64,000 bases of DNA, taken from the NCBI GenBank assembly GCA_028284155.1, contig JANQSF010000010.1, forward strand, positions 62,001-126,000. The letters run 5' to 3'. Positions 33,339-41,488 of this stretch are shown one piece after another. This DNA comes from Phycisphaeraceae bacterium (GTDB taxonomy: Bacteria > Planctomycetota > Phycisphaerae > Phycisphaerales > Phycisphaeraceae). The notes beneath the pieces were generated by a model. That model had not been told where the DNA came from and did no database searches. It was given only the letters and a program-made list of their open reading frames with translations. Made by a program: the position numbers and the translations under genes. The stretch's first letter is position 1. The number at the start of each line of letters is the position of its first letter.

Positions 33339-34694
33339 TTAATGAGTTGCATTGTCAATACTCGCGGCGAGGGAACGATTCGCTGTAGGGTGGGCCAAGG
33401 CTTTGCGCGGCCCACCAATCCACGCTCCGATCGTGTATTTGAGTCGAGGCTTCGTGCGGATGCCAAGCGGTGGGCCGCGCCGAGCCTTGGCCCACCCTAC
33501 CTCGCCGAGACCGCGCGTTACTCCGGAGTCACCCTTCGCGTCGAGCGACGCGTACAGACGCGCCAACTCGAGCAGCAACGGCTCGAGCGCCGCGTAGTAC
33601 GCGTCCTCGCCCAGTTCCGACTTGCGGTCGCGCAGCGTGGCGATGCGCAACTCGAGGTCGTCACGCTGGGCGCGTACGGCCGGCGGCATTCGTCGTTCAC
33701 GTTCGCTGGGCACGAGGTGGAACTGGTGCGCCCGCAGGCCGTCGAGCGACGCGCCGTCGGCCGCACGCTTCGTCGCGCGGATGCCGCGGAAGAAGTCGGC
33801 CGACGTGCCCTTGCCGTCGCCGTTGTCGTCCAGCAGTGCGTGCTCGGTGACGAGCCGGCCGTCGGCCTCGTAAAACTCGGTCGTCGCACGCGAGGCGGAA
33901 AGGTATGCCTCCAGCAATGAGACCTGCCCGTCCTTGTCGAGATCGGCCGTGTTCTGCTCGTCGGCGACGGCCTGCGACAGGTACTCGCCGAACCGCGCGA
34001 AGTTCAACTCGTACCCGCTGCGCGTCGCCGTGACGACGACACGGTTCGACTTGGCCAATTTGACGAGGAACGGCGCGCTGGCCGAGGCGCAGTTGATCAC
34101 CGCGACGGGCCGCTCGACCGGTTTCAACCAGGCGTTCAGTTCCTCGGCCGACACGTCCTTACCACGCAGGTTGAACATCGCACGTTGGCCGTCGAACGTG
34201 CCGTGGCCGATCAGGACGATCCAGACCGGCGCGTGCCCTTTACGCGGCAGGTCGTCGAGCGCGGCTTTGAGTTGCACGTGGTCGGCGTCGTCCGATTTCG
34301 GTTCGGCGGTATTGGATGGGTCGTTGATGACGACGAAGGCCGCGCCGCCGCGCTTGGCGGCGGCCTGCCAGCGCGCGGCCCATTCGGCGAACAGCTTGCC
34401 GTACGCCTCTTCGCCGGGCGCGCCGACGGCCAGGATGACGGTGGGTTTGGTGTTGTCGGTTGCCTGCACGTTTTCAGCGGGCGTCGGCGCGGGTGCTTGG
34501 GCGAGCGCGGAGCCGCACGTCATGTACAACACGGTGAGCGCGACGGACAAGATCAGACGCAGCGGCCGAAAACGGGGAGGGCGAGGCTCCGTCCGAGCCG
34601 TGGTGAAACCTGTGAGATCGACGCGCCCCGCGGCTCGGACGGAGCCTCGCCCTCCCGACTCAACGTGTGCATCGTTCAGTTGGCACATGAACAT
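33339..34694 (-). CDS. Secreted C13 (legumain)-like peptidase with EF-hand-like loops; both ends REP-derived
   Basis: 451 residues. The catalytic pair of clan CD peptidases is visible: WIVLIGHGTFDG (His164) and VAVINCASASAPF (Cys202). Two Ca-binding-like loops follow, DLDKDGQVSLLEAY (251-264) and DDNGDGKGTSADF (289-301). The signal peptide is internal, residues 43-66 (RPLRLILSVALTVLYMTCGS then ALAQA). Residues 13-40 are translated from the GGAG-foot inverted repeat and about 398-437 from the GTAG-foot pair, so both termini look remodelled. Start ATG 34694 overlaps the vWA gene stop (TGATG). Last gene of the MoxR/vWA cluster; probably a secreted caspase-like protease. Confidence 0.75.
   Translation of the reverse strand: MFMCQLNDAHVESGGRGSVRAAGRVDLTGFTTARTEPRPPRFRPLRLILSVALTVLYMTCGSALAQAPAPTPAENVQATDNTKPTVILAVGAPGEEAYGKLFAEWAARWQAAAKRGGAAFVVINDPSNTAEPKSDDADHVQLKAALDDLPRKGHAPVWIVLIGHGTFDGQRAMFNLRGKDVSAEELNAWLKPVERPVAVINCASASAPFLVKLAKSNRVVVTATRSGYELNFARFGEYLSQAVADEQNTADLDKDGQVSLLEAYLSASRATTEFYEADGRLVTEHALLDDNGDGKGTSADFFRGIRATKRAADGASLDGLRAHQFHLVPSERERRMPPAVRAQRDDLELRIATLRDRKSELGEDAYYAALEPLLLELARLYASLDAKGDSGVTRGLGEVGWAKARRGPPLGIRTKPRLKYTIGAWIGGPRKALAHPTANRSLAASIDNATH
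33385..33500. repeat. Paired inverted REP (BIME-like), GTAG foot, inside a CDS
   Basis: Arms 33385-33416 and 33469-33500 match at 30 of 32 positions across a 52-nt spacer. Each outer end is GTAGGGTGGGCC and each arm is itself a hairpin (GGTGGGCC/GGCCCACC). It is translated as the C-terminal tail of the C13-like peptidase. Confidence 0.85.
34575..34656. repeat. Paired inverted REP-like element, GGAG foot, inside a CDS
   Basis: Perfect 26-nt arms 34575-34600 and 34631-34656, spacer 30 nt. Each arm has GGGAGGGCGA followed by the hairpin GGCTC-CGTCC-GAGCC. GGAG is the second foot tetranucleotide known for RAYT-type REPs. It encodes residues 13-40 of the C13-like peptidase. Confidence 0.8.
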
Positions 34695-37129
34695 CACGGC
34701 AACCCCCTCCACCGCCGCAGGCCCCATTCGCCGACGAGGCAGGCCAGCGCCGCGGCGAGCATCCACCACGTGTGCCACAGCGGCGTGATCGACTGTTCCA
34801 TGTGCTCGGCCTGCCGTGTGGGCAGGTCGGTCACGAGGTCGGCCAGGTCGTTTGCCAGAACGACCTCGCCGCCGGTCTGTTGGGCGATCGTGTCGAGCAG
34901 CGCGTGATTCGGCTGAACCGAGCGGAACTCGTCGCCGGCCGGGTCGGCTGTCCAGCCCGTCTCGGTCTCGCCGACCCGCTGGCCCGAAGCGTCGTCGACG
35001 GTGATCGTCGCGCGGTACGCGCCGGCGACACGCGGCAGGTACGTCGCGCGGTAGTGGCCGGACTCGTCGGCCGTCGCGTCGGCGTCGATCGAAACGGTCT
35101 TGCCATCCGGCGTCTTGACCTGGATGGTCACCTTGGCGTTGTCCATCGTGACAAACGTCTTGTCGCGCACGCGCACGGACAGGTCGAACGGCGCGTCGGG
35201 GTGGTCGGTGCGCCGTCGGGCGTCGACATCGACACGGGCGGGCACGTCGGCGACGAGCCAGCGCACGGCCTGCCGCCAGGCCTTGGGCTGGTCGCGGTCT
35301 TTCTCGGCGACGGGTGTGTCGTCGTCGTCATCGAGTTGCCACAGCCGCCACCGCCAAAGGTCGCCGACGGTCATCGCGGCGACGCGCCCTCGGCCGAACC
35401 GCTGCGCGACAAGCGCCGGCCAACGTGTGCCCTGTTCGTCGCGCACCTCGGCCAACACCTGCGCGCCCGGCTTGATCCCGCGGACGGCGTTGAACGTGAC
35501 GAACGGCGGCATGTTGGCCAGCCGTACGCGTTCGGCGTCTTCGGTCTTGCGCAGGCGGACCCACGGCTGGAGCCACCCGTCGCGCGTCAGTTCCAGCGCG
35601 ACGCGCGAGGTCGGCCGATCGGGCGAACGGTCGAGGTAGACCGGCAGCATGCGCGCGACCGACGTGTGGACGAACGCGCCTTTCTCGAACGACTCGGTCC
35701 CGCCGAGCATCATCAGGCCGCCGCCGCGCTCGCTGACGAAGCGTTCGAGCAGCACGAGTTGGTCGGCTGTGAACGCGTCGCGGTCGATGTCGTCGAGGAT
35801 CACGGCGTGGAACTTGAACAGGTCCTGCGGCGTCGACGGGAAGCCCTTGCGCAGTTCCTCGGCGTCGGCCGTGTCGAGGCGGACGAACACGGCCTCGTCG
35901 AACCGCTCGGTTGCTTCGTCCTTGCGGTCGAAGCCCTGGAACAGCGGGTTCGTGCCGTCGTCCTTGTGGCCGCGGAAGGTGAACTTGGCCTGCTTGTCGG
36001 CGATGCGGATGAGGCCGGTCAGGTTGAGCTGGTCGTCCTTGGCCAGCGCGCGGCGCAGGAACTTGTACTCCCAGTTGGGTCGCCCGCTGAAGTAAAGGAT
36101 GCGGTACGGCCCACCGCCGCGGTCGACAACGACCTGCCGCGTGTTGTTCGCGAGCGTCGCTTCGGGTGAGGGCGCTTTGTTGGCGGGCGTGTCGTCGTTG
36201 TCGGCGGTTGTGTTTGCGCTTGTGGCCGAGACGACAGCGTCGAGTTCGTCCTGGGCCGCGACGCGGACGGTGTAGAACGACACGCCGTGGCCGGTCGGTT
36301 TGACCTGGAAATCGAACGCCATCGGCGAGCCGTCGGTCGGCGCGTCGCGCACCTGTTGCTGAACGACCTTGCCGTCGCCGTCGACCAGTTGCGCGACGAC
36401 GGGCTTTCCGCCGTAGCCCTGGTGCTCGGCCTCGCAGCGGACGCTGACCGGCGCGTCCTCGAACGACGATTGCGTGGCGGCCAACTGCGTGACGGCCAGG
36501 TCGCGTGCGTCGGCCGCGTCGCCGATGACGACGGGGTAGACCGGCGGCAGCGACTTGAGCAGGGCGGCGGCCTGCGGCGCGGGGAGCACGTCGGTCGCGT
36601 TGCCGTCGGTGATCAGCAGGACGCCGGCGACGGGCCGATCGCCCAGCCGTTGCTTCAAGTCGGCCAGTGAGCCGAACACGCGCGACGCCCGACCGTCGAA
36701 TGTCAGGCTGTCGAACTTGTCCACGGCGCGCACGCGCGTATCGAAGAGGTACCGCCGCACGTCGAAGTGTTCGGCCAAGCGGGGCGACCAGTCTTCGGCA
36801 TTGTCGACGACGAGCGTGCGCATTACGTCGCCGCGCGACTTGTCGTTGTCCGCGTCGATGATGGCGAGGCTCTGGCTGTTGTCCGTGACGACCAGGAACA
36901 GGTTCGCGCCGGGCCGCACGCGCATACCCGACCACATCGGCTCGAGCAGGAACGCGGCGAGCAGGGCGAGGCCGAGGGCCTTGAACACCGCGGCCGTGAT
37001 GCGCACGGGCCGGTCGGCCGGCGCCCGGCGGTAGGCCTGCCATATGAGAGCGAACAACACGGCCAGCCCGATCAGCGCGGGCCAGACCCAGTCACGTCCG
37101 GCGAAGAGGATGGCGCTGAGTGTGGTCAT
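34694..37129 (-). CDS. vWA/glutamine-amidotransferase-like membrane protein
   Basis: 811 residues. Two N-terminal TM segments (PALIGLAVLFALIWQAY, LGLALLAAFLLEPMW), a vWA-like domain without a canonical MIDAS (NLFLVVTDNSQSLAIIDADN; VAGVLLITDGNATDVL), a GATase1-like domain (PYRILYFSGRPNWEYKFL, AVILDDIDRDAFTADQLVLL, GGGLMMLGGTESFEKGAF), Ig-like beta domains (DAPFDLSVRVRDKTF) and a C-terminal TM (MLAAALACLVGEWGL). This is the standard large partner in planctomycete MoxR/BatA clusters. It is 6 nt downstream of the Q/N-rich gene and overlaps the peptidase gene, so it is in one operon. Probably assembles in the envelope. Confidence 0.82.
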   Translation of the reverse strand: MTTLSAILFAGRDWVWPALIGLAVLFALIWQAYRRAPADRPVRITAAVFKALGLALLAAFLLEPMWSGMRVRPGANLFLVVTDNSQSLAIIDADNDKSRGDVMRTLVVDNAEDWSPRLAEHFDVRRYLFDTRVRAVDKFDSLTFDGRASRVFGSLADLKQRLGDRPVAGVLLITDGNATDVLPAPQAAALLKSLPPVYPVVIGDAADARDLAVTQLAATQSSFEDAPVSVRCEAEHQGYGGKPVVAQLVDGDGKVVQQQVRDAPTDGSPMAFDFQVKPTGHGVSFYTVRVAAQDELDAVVSATSANTTADNDDTPANKAPSPEATLANNTRQVVVDRGGGPYRILYFSGRPNWEYKFLRRALAKDDQLNLTGLIRIADKQAKFTFRGHKDDGTNPLFQGFDRKDEATERFDEAVFVRLDTADAEELRKGFPSTPQDLFKFHAVILDDIDRDAFTADQLVLLERFVSERGGGLMMLGGTESFEKGAFVHTSVARMLPVYLDRSPDRPTSRVALELTRDGWLQPWVRLRKTEDAERVRLANMPPFVTFNAVRGIKPGAQVLAEVRDEQGTRWPALVAQRFGRGRVAAMTVGDLWRWRLWQLDDDDDTPVAEKDRDQPKAWRQAVRWLVADVPARVDVDARRRTDHPDAPFDLSVRVRDKTFVTMDNAKVTIQVKTPDGKTVSIDADATADESGHYRATYLPRVAGAYRATITVDDASGQRVGETETGWTADPAGDEFRSVQPNHALLDTIAQQTGGEVVLANDLADLVTDLPTRQAEHMEQSITPLWHTWWMLAAALACLVGEWGLRRWRGLP

Positions 37130-37135
37130 TGAGGA

Positions 37136-40100
37136 TTACTGCCCGCTCCCCAGCCGCTCGTAGTACTTCTTGACCGCGTCGTCGTACTTGCGCGGCACGG
37201 GGTCGCGGTCGATGGGGACCAGCGCATCGTCGCCTTGTTTGCGGGCCAGTTCCTCGTCGAGTTGTTCCTGCAGTTCGACCAGCGGCTCGGCGATCATCTT
37301 GCGGATCATGTCCCAGTCCGGCGGCTTCGAGTGACGCTTGAACTCGGCCCGGGCCCGGCGGGCGCGGTCGCGCACCTGCGCGACGCGGTCGCGGAGTTGC
37401 GGCGAGTCGAGCATTTCCTCGACGTCACGCAACTGGTCGGACCACTCGCGGAAGTCCTCGCCGGTGATCGGCGCATGCGGCCCGCCGTTGCCGCCGACGC
37501 CCGAACGCGCCTGGTCAAAGAAGCGGGGTGGTTGATTGGTCGGCCGCGGCTGACCTTGACGATTCGCCTGCTGTTGACCCTGTTGCTGACCGGGTTGGCC
37601 CTGTTGATTGGCCTGTTGCTGGCCCTGTTGTTGGCCGGGTTGACCTTGCTGGTTGGCTTGCTGTTGGCCTTGTTGCTGACCCTGCTGCTGACCGCGCTGG
37701 CCTTGCTGGTTCGCCTGCTGTTGACCTTGCTGTTGTTGGCCGCGTTGGCCTTGTTGTTGGCCCTGTTGATTGCCCTCCTGCTGGCCACGCTGCCCCTGTT
37801 GGTTGGCCTGTTGCTGCCCCTGCTGGCGCTGGCCGGGCTGGCCCTGCTGGTTGGCCTGTTGTTGACCTTGCTGTTGGCCACGCTGACCTTGTTGATTCGC
37901 TTGTTGCTGACCTTGTTGTTGCTGGCCACGTTGGCCTTGCTGGTTGGCCTGCTGCTGTCCTTGTTGCTGTTGGCCCTGTTGATTGCCTTGCTGTTGCTGG
38001 CCTCGTTGGCCTTGCTGGTTGGCTTGCTGCTGACCTTGTTGCTGTTGTCCCTGTTGCTGTTGGCCGCGCTGGCCTTGCTGATTCGTTTGTTGTTGCTGAG
38101 CGGAACGGCGTTGGCTGTTGTTGTCCGCCCGTTGCTGGCCCGGCTGCGCTTGGCCTTGCTGCTGTTGGTCGTTTGCCGCGCGGCGTTGCGTGTTCGCGTC
38201 GCCGGGGCGTTGCTGTCCCTGTTGCGACGGGTTGTTTGACGCAGCGCGGCGCTCGCTATTGTTGGCCTGTTGACCTTGCTGGTTGGCCTGCTGCTGACCT
38301 TGTTGTTGTTGTTGTTGTTGTTGCTGCTGCTGATTGGGCTGACCCTGTTGATTGGCCTGTTGTTGGCCCGGCTGCCGTTGCCCGTTCTGTGGTTGACGTT
38401 GACCTGCTTGACTATTCCGGGGGGGGGCGTTCTGCGCCAACTCTTCGTCGAGTTGCCGGGACAATTCCTTGACCGTGTCGCGGGCACGACGCAATGCCTC
38501 GCCCTCGTCGCCCAGCACGCTCTCGGCTGCACGTTCGACGTTGCGCTTGAGGTTGTTCACACCCTGCCGTGCCTGGCGCTCGACCTGTTGCGCCTCGCCG
38601 GTGAAGCTGCGTTCGAGTAGGTTCGACGCGACTTCCAGCGCGTCGCCGACTCGGTCTTCCTGTGCCTTACGCCACGTGTCGTAGAGCTGGCGTGACAGCA
38701 GCGGCTCGGTGCGTTCGGCGTCTTCGGTCGTTCGGCGGACGCGGTCGAGCAGGGCGTCGGTGTCCTGCTTCTGCTGCTTGAGTTCCTGCGCGATCTTCAG
38801 GCGTTCGCCGGAGTCGCGCAGCGTCTTGCGTTTGGGGCTGTCGGTCGCTTCAAGTTGCTTGGCCAGGTCGTCCTGCTTGTCCGCCAATTGGCGGGCGTCG
38901 TTGCGCATCTGGCGGACGGCCTCGTCGAACTGCCCCGACGCCTTCTTGCGCATCTGCTCTTTCATCTGTTGCAGGTTCTGCTCGGCCCGCGTGCCGGCCG
39001 TCAGGGCCTTATCGACCATGCCCTTTTCCAGCGCCTCGGACGCCCGGCGGACCTGTTGCCTGGTCTGCTCGGCCTGCTGGCGGGCGTCGGCCATCTGCTC
39101 CTGGTTCTGAGGCTGGTCCATGCGCTGGCGCAGCTCGTCCACGTCGCGGAGCATCTGCCGCTGTTCCTCGCGCAGCCGCTTCAAGCGTCGCTCGATCTCC
39201 TGTTTCTGCTGCTCGTCCTCGGCTTGCCGCAGCGCGGCCTCGAGTTCCTTGAGCTGCCGGTTCAGGTCGCCCTGCCGTTGCGCCAGTTCGCGCAGGCGGT
39301 TGAGCACCTGACGCGTCTCGCGTTGCTGAGGGTTCTGTTGCTGTTGTTGTTGCGCCTGCGACTGCTGCTGGTAGCGGTTGTCCTGGTTCGACAGCTTGAG
39401 TTGTTGAAGTTGCTGCTGTCGCCGTTGCGAGCCGGCGCGTTGCTGCTGCTGCTGGCCGTTCTGTTGTTGTTGCTGCTGCTGTTGCCTAATGACCATGTGC
39501 TCACGGGCCCGCAGGCGGAGCAGCGACTGGTACGCGGCCTGTTCGGCCGGCAGGGCGGTCTGCAACTCGGCCGGCTCGTTCTGCTCGGCCGCGTCGGCCA
39601 ACGCCTCGAGCGCGCGTTCCATGTAGGTGCGCGTGTCGGTGATGATCCGCAACGACTTCTCGTCCTCGGTCTTCTCCTTCAGGGCGTCGAGCTTCTCGAT
39701 CACCGCCTCTTGCGACGCGCGGAGCAGTTCGGCATCCTCGGCGAACTCGGCGGTCGGCTTGTCGCCGATCTCGCGACGGATCAGGTTCCACGTGGCCGTG
39801 ATGATCTGCTTCTGGCCTTTGACCAGCTCCTGGATCTGCTGCATGTTGCCCTGTTGCTGCTGCTGCTGCTGTTGCTGTTGCTGCTGCTGTTGGCCGGGCG
39901 GGGCCTGCCCCTCGCGGAAGATCTCTTCAAACGGGCGGACCTCGGCGAAGTAAATGTCGCTGTAGGTGCGCCGCACCTTGCCGTCCGGGCCGACGTCGTC
40001 CGCCCAGACGTGGTACGACAGCAACTGGTCGGGCGTCGCCTTCAGCGCCTCGAAGGCGATCATGTGCTCGAGGCCGTGCTCCTGCTTGCCCGGCGCGTCG

Positions 40101-41488
40101 GCGCCGAGCGTCACCGTGTGCGGCTTCTGGCCGGCGATCGAGAACGTCACGCCGTATGCCTTGACGCCGAAGTCGTCGTAGACGCTGGCCTGCACGTACA
40201 TCTGTTCGATCGGCGAGACCTCGACGTCACGCTTGGGGAACACGAGCTTGATCGTCGGTGGGCGGTTGGCGAACACGTCCATCGACAGGCGCGGCGGCTG
40301 TTTGTTCTGTCGGCCGTCGGCGTCAGTCAGGTGCAGGCGGTACTGCCGCGTAGCGTCGAGTTGCATCGATGTGGTCAGCCGGGTGCCGTCGCCGTCGGGC
40401 GTGCCGGCCGCGTCGAGGTTGATGACATCGCCATCGTCCGCGACGAGCTTGGCTTCTTTGACGGGCTTGTTCAGGTGCAGCGTCCACGTCGCCTCAGTGC
40501 CCTCGACCGCGCCGACGTGACGGGTGTCTTCGATCGTCTGCGGCTTCAGGCCGGTGTAAGAGGGGTACGCCAGCGACGCGTCGGCGCGAAGCAGTTGCGG
40601 GAACTCGAATACCGTGATGGTGTACTCATCGCTGCGGCCGCCGACGTATTGCACGCGGTATTTCAGGTCGGCCTCGACGGCGGGGATGCGCCCGCCGAAC
40701 ACCGGGTCGCTTAGCGCCTTGGCCAATGCGAGCTTGCTCACGCCGTCGCCGCGGCTGTCGGTGACGAGCAGTTCGACGCCAGCGGGGATCGGACCGTCGA
40801 AGCGCGCCATGACCAGCAGCGGCGCGCCGCGCTCGACCAGAATGTCGCCCGGTTCGACGGTGAGTTTGTAGGTCACGTCACCGGGTTGATCGCCGTCGAC
40901 CGACGGATCGGAAACGGGCTGCGCCGGCGCGGGGCCGTTTGGCGAGCCGACGGGCGGGAGCAGCCACAGCGTGACCGCCAGCGCGAGCATGGCCGTGAGC
41001 GCCAGGGTGTTCGCAAAACGCGCGGTGCGCAGCCGCGCCAGCGGCGCCAGCGCGTCCCACTTGCTGTCCGAGTCGTGCGTCATCGTCTGCGTGATGACCT
41101 GTTCCTGCAGGTAGCCCATCGGCTGCGCCGCTTCGGCCGACTCGACCTCTTCGACCGCGGTGAGCAGGCGTTCGTTCAGGTCCGGGTGCATCGCCTCGAT
41201 CCGCCGCGCGGTGATCCGACGGTTGCGGCCCACGGCCGCCGTGGCCAGCGCGATCAGCAGCATGGCGAACCCCATCACCGCCGCCACGACCCACGCCACA
41301 CCGCGCGCCCCCGCGTCACCCTGGAAGTGCGCGACGATCAGGCCGGACAAGGCGACGGCGCCGACCATCCAGCACCACGTCAACGCGCGGTAGCGTCGCA
41401 GCCAGCGCAGCCGATTGCCGATCGCGTCGAGCCGGTCGCGGAGACGTTGCGGGGCCTGGGGTGTGTGCATGAGGTGTTCCTCTTTCAT
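37136..41488 (-). CDS. Giant DUF4175-like membrane protein with Q/N-rich prion-like region
   Basis: 1450 residues. N-terminal TM segments (LTWCWMVGAVALSGLIVAHF, GVAWVVAAVMGFAMLLIALA, TLALTAMLALAVTLWLL), beta-rich extracytoplasmic part (to about 530), then coiled-coil helices rich in E, R and Q (RELAQRQGDLNRQLKELEAA). Poly-Gln runs begin near residue 531. Residues about 1030-1315 are almost only Q, N, G, A, R and P in near-repeats such as GQQQANQQGQRGQQQ. A charged helical C-terminus follows (DQLRDVEEMLDSPQLRD). The start ATG 41488 overlaps the BatA-like stop (ATGA). Inference: a stalk or self-associating scaffold of the vWA complex. The plus strand reads as poly-Leu, an antisense artefact. 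Confidence 0.8.
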   Translation of the reverse strand: MKEEHLMHTPQAPQRLRDRLDAIGNRLRWLRRYRALTWCWMVGAVALSGLIVAHFQGDAGARGVAWVVAAVMGFAMLLIALATAAVGRNRRITARRIEAMHPDLNERLLTAVEEVESAEAAQPMGYLQEQVITQTMTHDSDSKWDALAPLARLRTARFANTLALTAMLALAVTLWLLPPVGSPNGPAPAQPVSDPSVDGDQPGDVTYKLTVEPGDILVERGAPLLVMARFDGPIPAGVELLVTDSRGDGVSKLALAKALSDPVFGGRIPAVEADLKYRVQYVGGRSDEYTITVFEFPQLLRADASLAYPSYTGLKPQTIEDTRHVGAVEGTEATWTLHLNKPVKEAKLVADDGDVINLDAAGTPDGDGTRLTTSMQLDATRQYRLHLTDADGRQNKQPPRLSMDVFANRPPTIKLVFPKRDVEVSPIEQMYVQASVYDDFGVKAYGVTFSIAGQKPHTVTLGADAPGKQEHGLEHMIAFEALKATPDQLLSYHVWADDVGPDGKVRRTYSDIYFAEVRPFEEIFREGQAPPGQQQQQQQQQQQQQQGNMQQIQELVKGQKQIITATWNLIRREIGDKPTAEFAEDAELLRASQEAVIEKLDALKEKTEDEKSLRIITDTRTYMERALEALADAAEQNEPAELQTALPAEQAAYQSLLRLRAREHMVIRQQQQQQQQNGQQQQQRAGSQRRQQQLQQLKLSNQDNRYQQQSQAQQQQQQNPQQRETRQVLNRLRELAQRQGDLNRQLKELEAALRQAEDEQQKQEIERRLKRLREEQRQMLRDVDELRQRMDQPQNQEQMADARQQAEQTRQQVRRASEALEKGMVDKALTAGTRAEQNLQQMKEQMRKKASGQFDEAVRQMRNDARQLADKQDDLAKQLEATDSPKRKTLRDSGERLKIAQELKQQKQDTDALLDRVRRTTEDAERTEPLLSRQLYDTWRKAQEDRVGDALEVASNLLERSFTGEAQQVERQARQGVNNLKRNVERAAESVLGDEGEALRRARDTVKELSRQLDEELAQNAPPRNSQAGQRQPQNGQRQPGQQQANQQGQPNQQQQQQQQQQQGQQQANQQGQQANNSERRAASNNPSQQGQQRPGDANTQRRAANDQQQQGQAQPGQQRADNNSQRRSAQQQQTNQQGQRGQQQQGQQQQGQQQANQQGQRGQQQQGNQQGQQQQGQQQANQQGQRGQQQQGQQQANQQGQRGQQQGQQQANQQGQPGQRQQGQQQANQQGQRGQQEGNQQGQQQGQRGQQQQGQQQANQQGQRGQQQGQQQGQQQANQQGQPGQQQGQQQANQQGQPGQQQGQQQANRQGQPRPTNQPPRFFDQARSGVGGNGGPHAPITGEDFREWSDQLRDVEEMLDSPQLRDRVAQVRDRARRARAEFKRHSKPPDWDMIRKMIAEPLVELQEQLDEELARKQGDDALVPIDRDPVPRKYDDAVKKYYERLGSGQ

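Noticed and set aside
37235-38239. Plus-strand 334-codon ORF with very Leu-rich sequence, like a membrane protein
   Set aside because: It is the antisense reading of the CAG/CAA repeats coding for Q and N; poly-Leu is the expected artefact.
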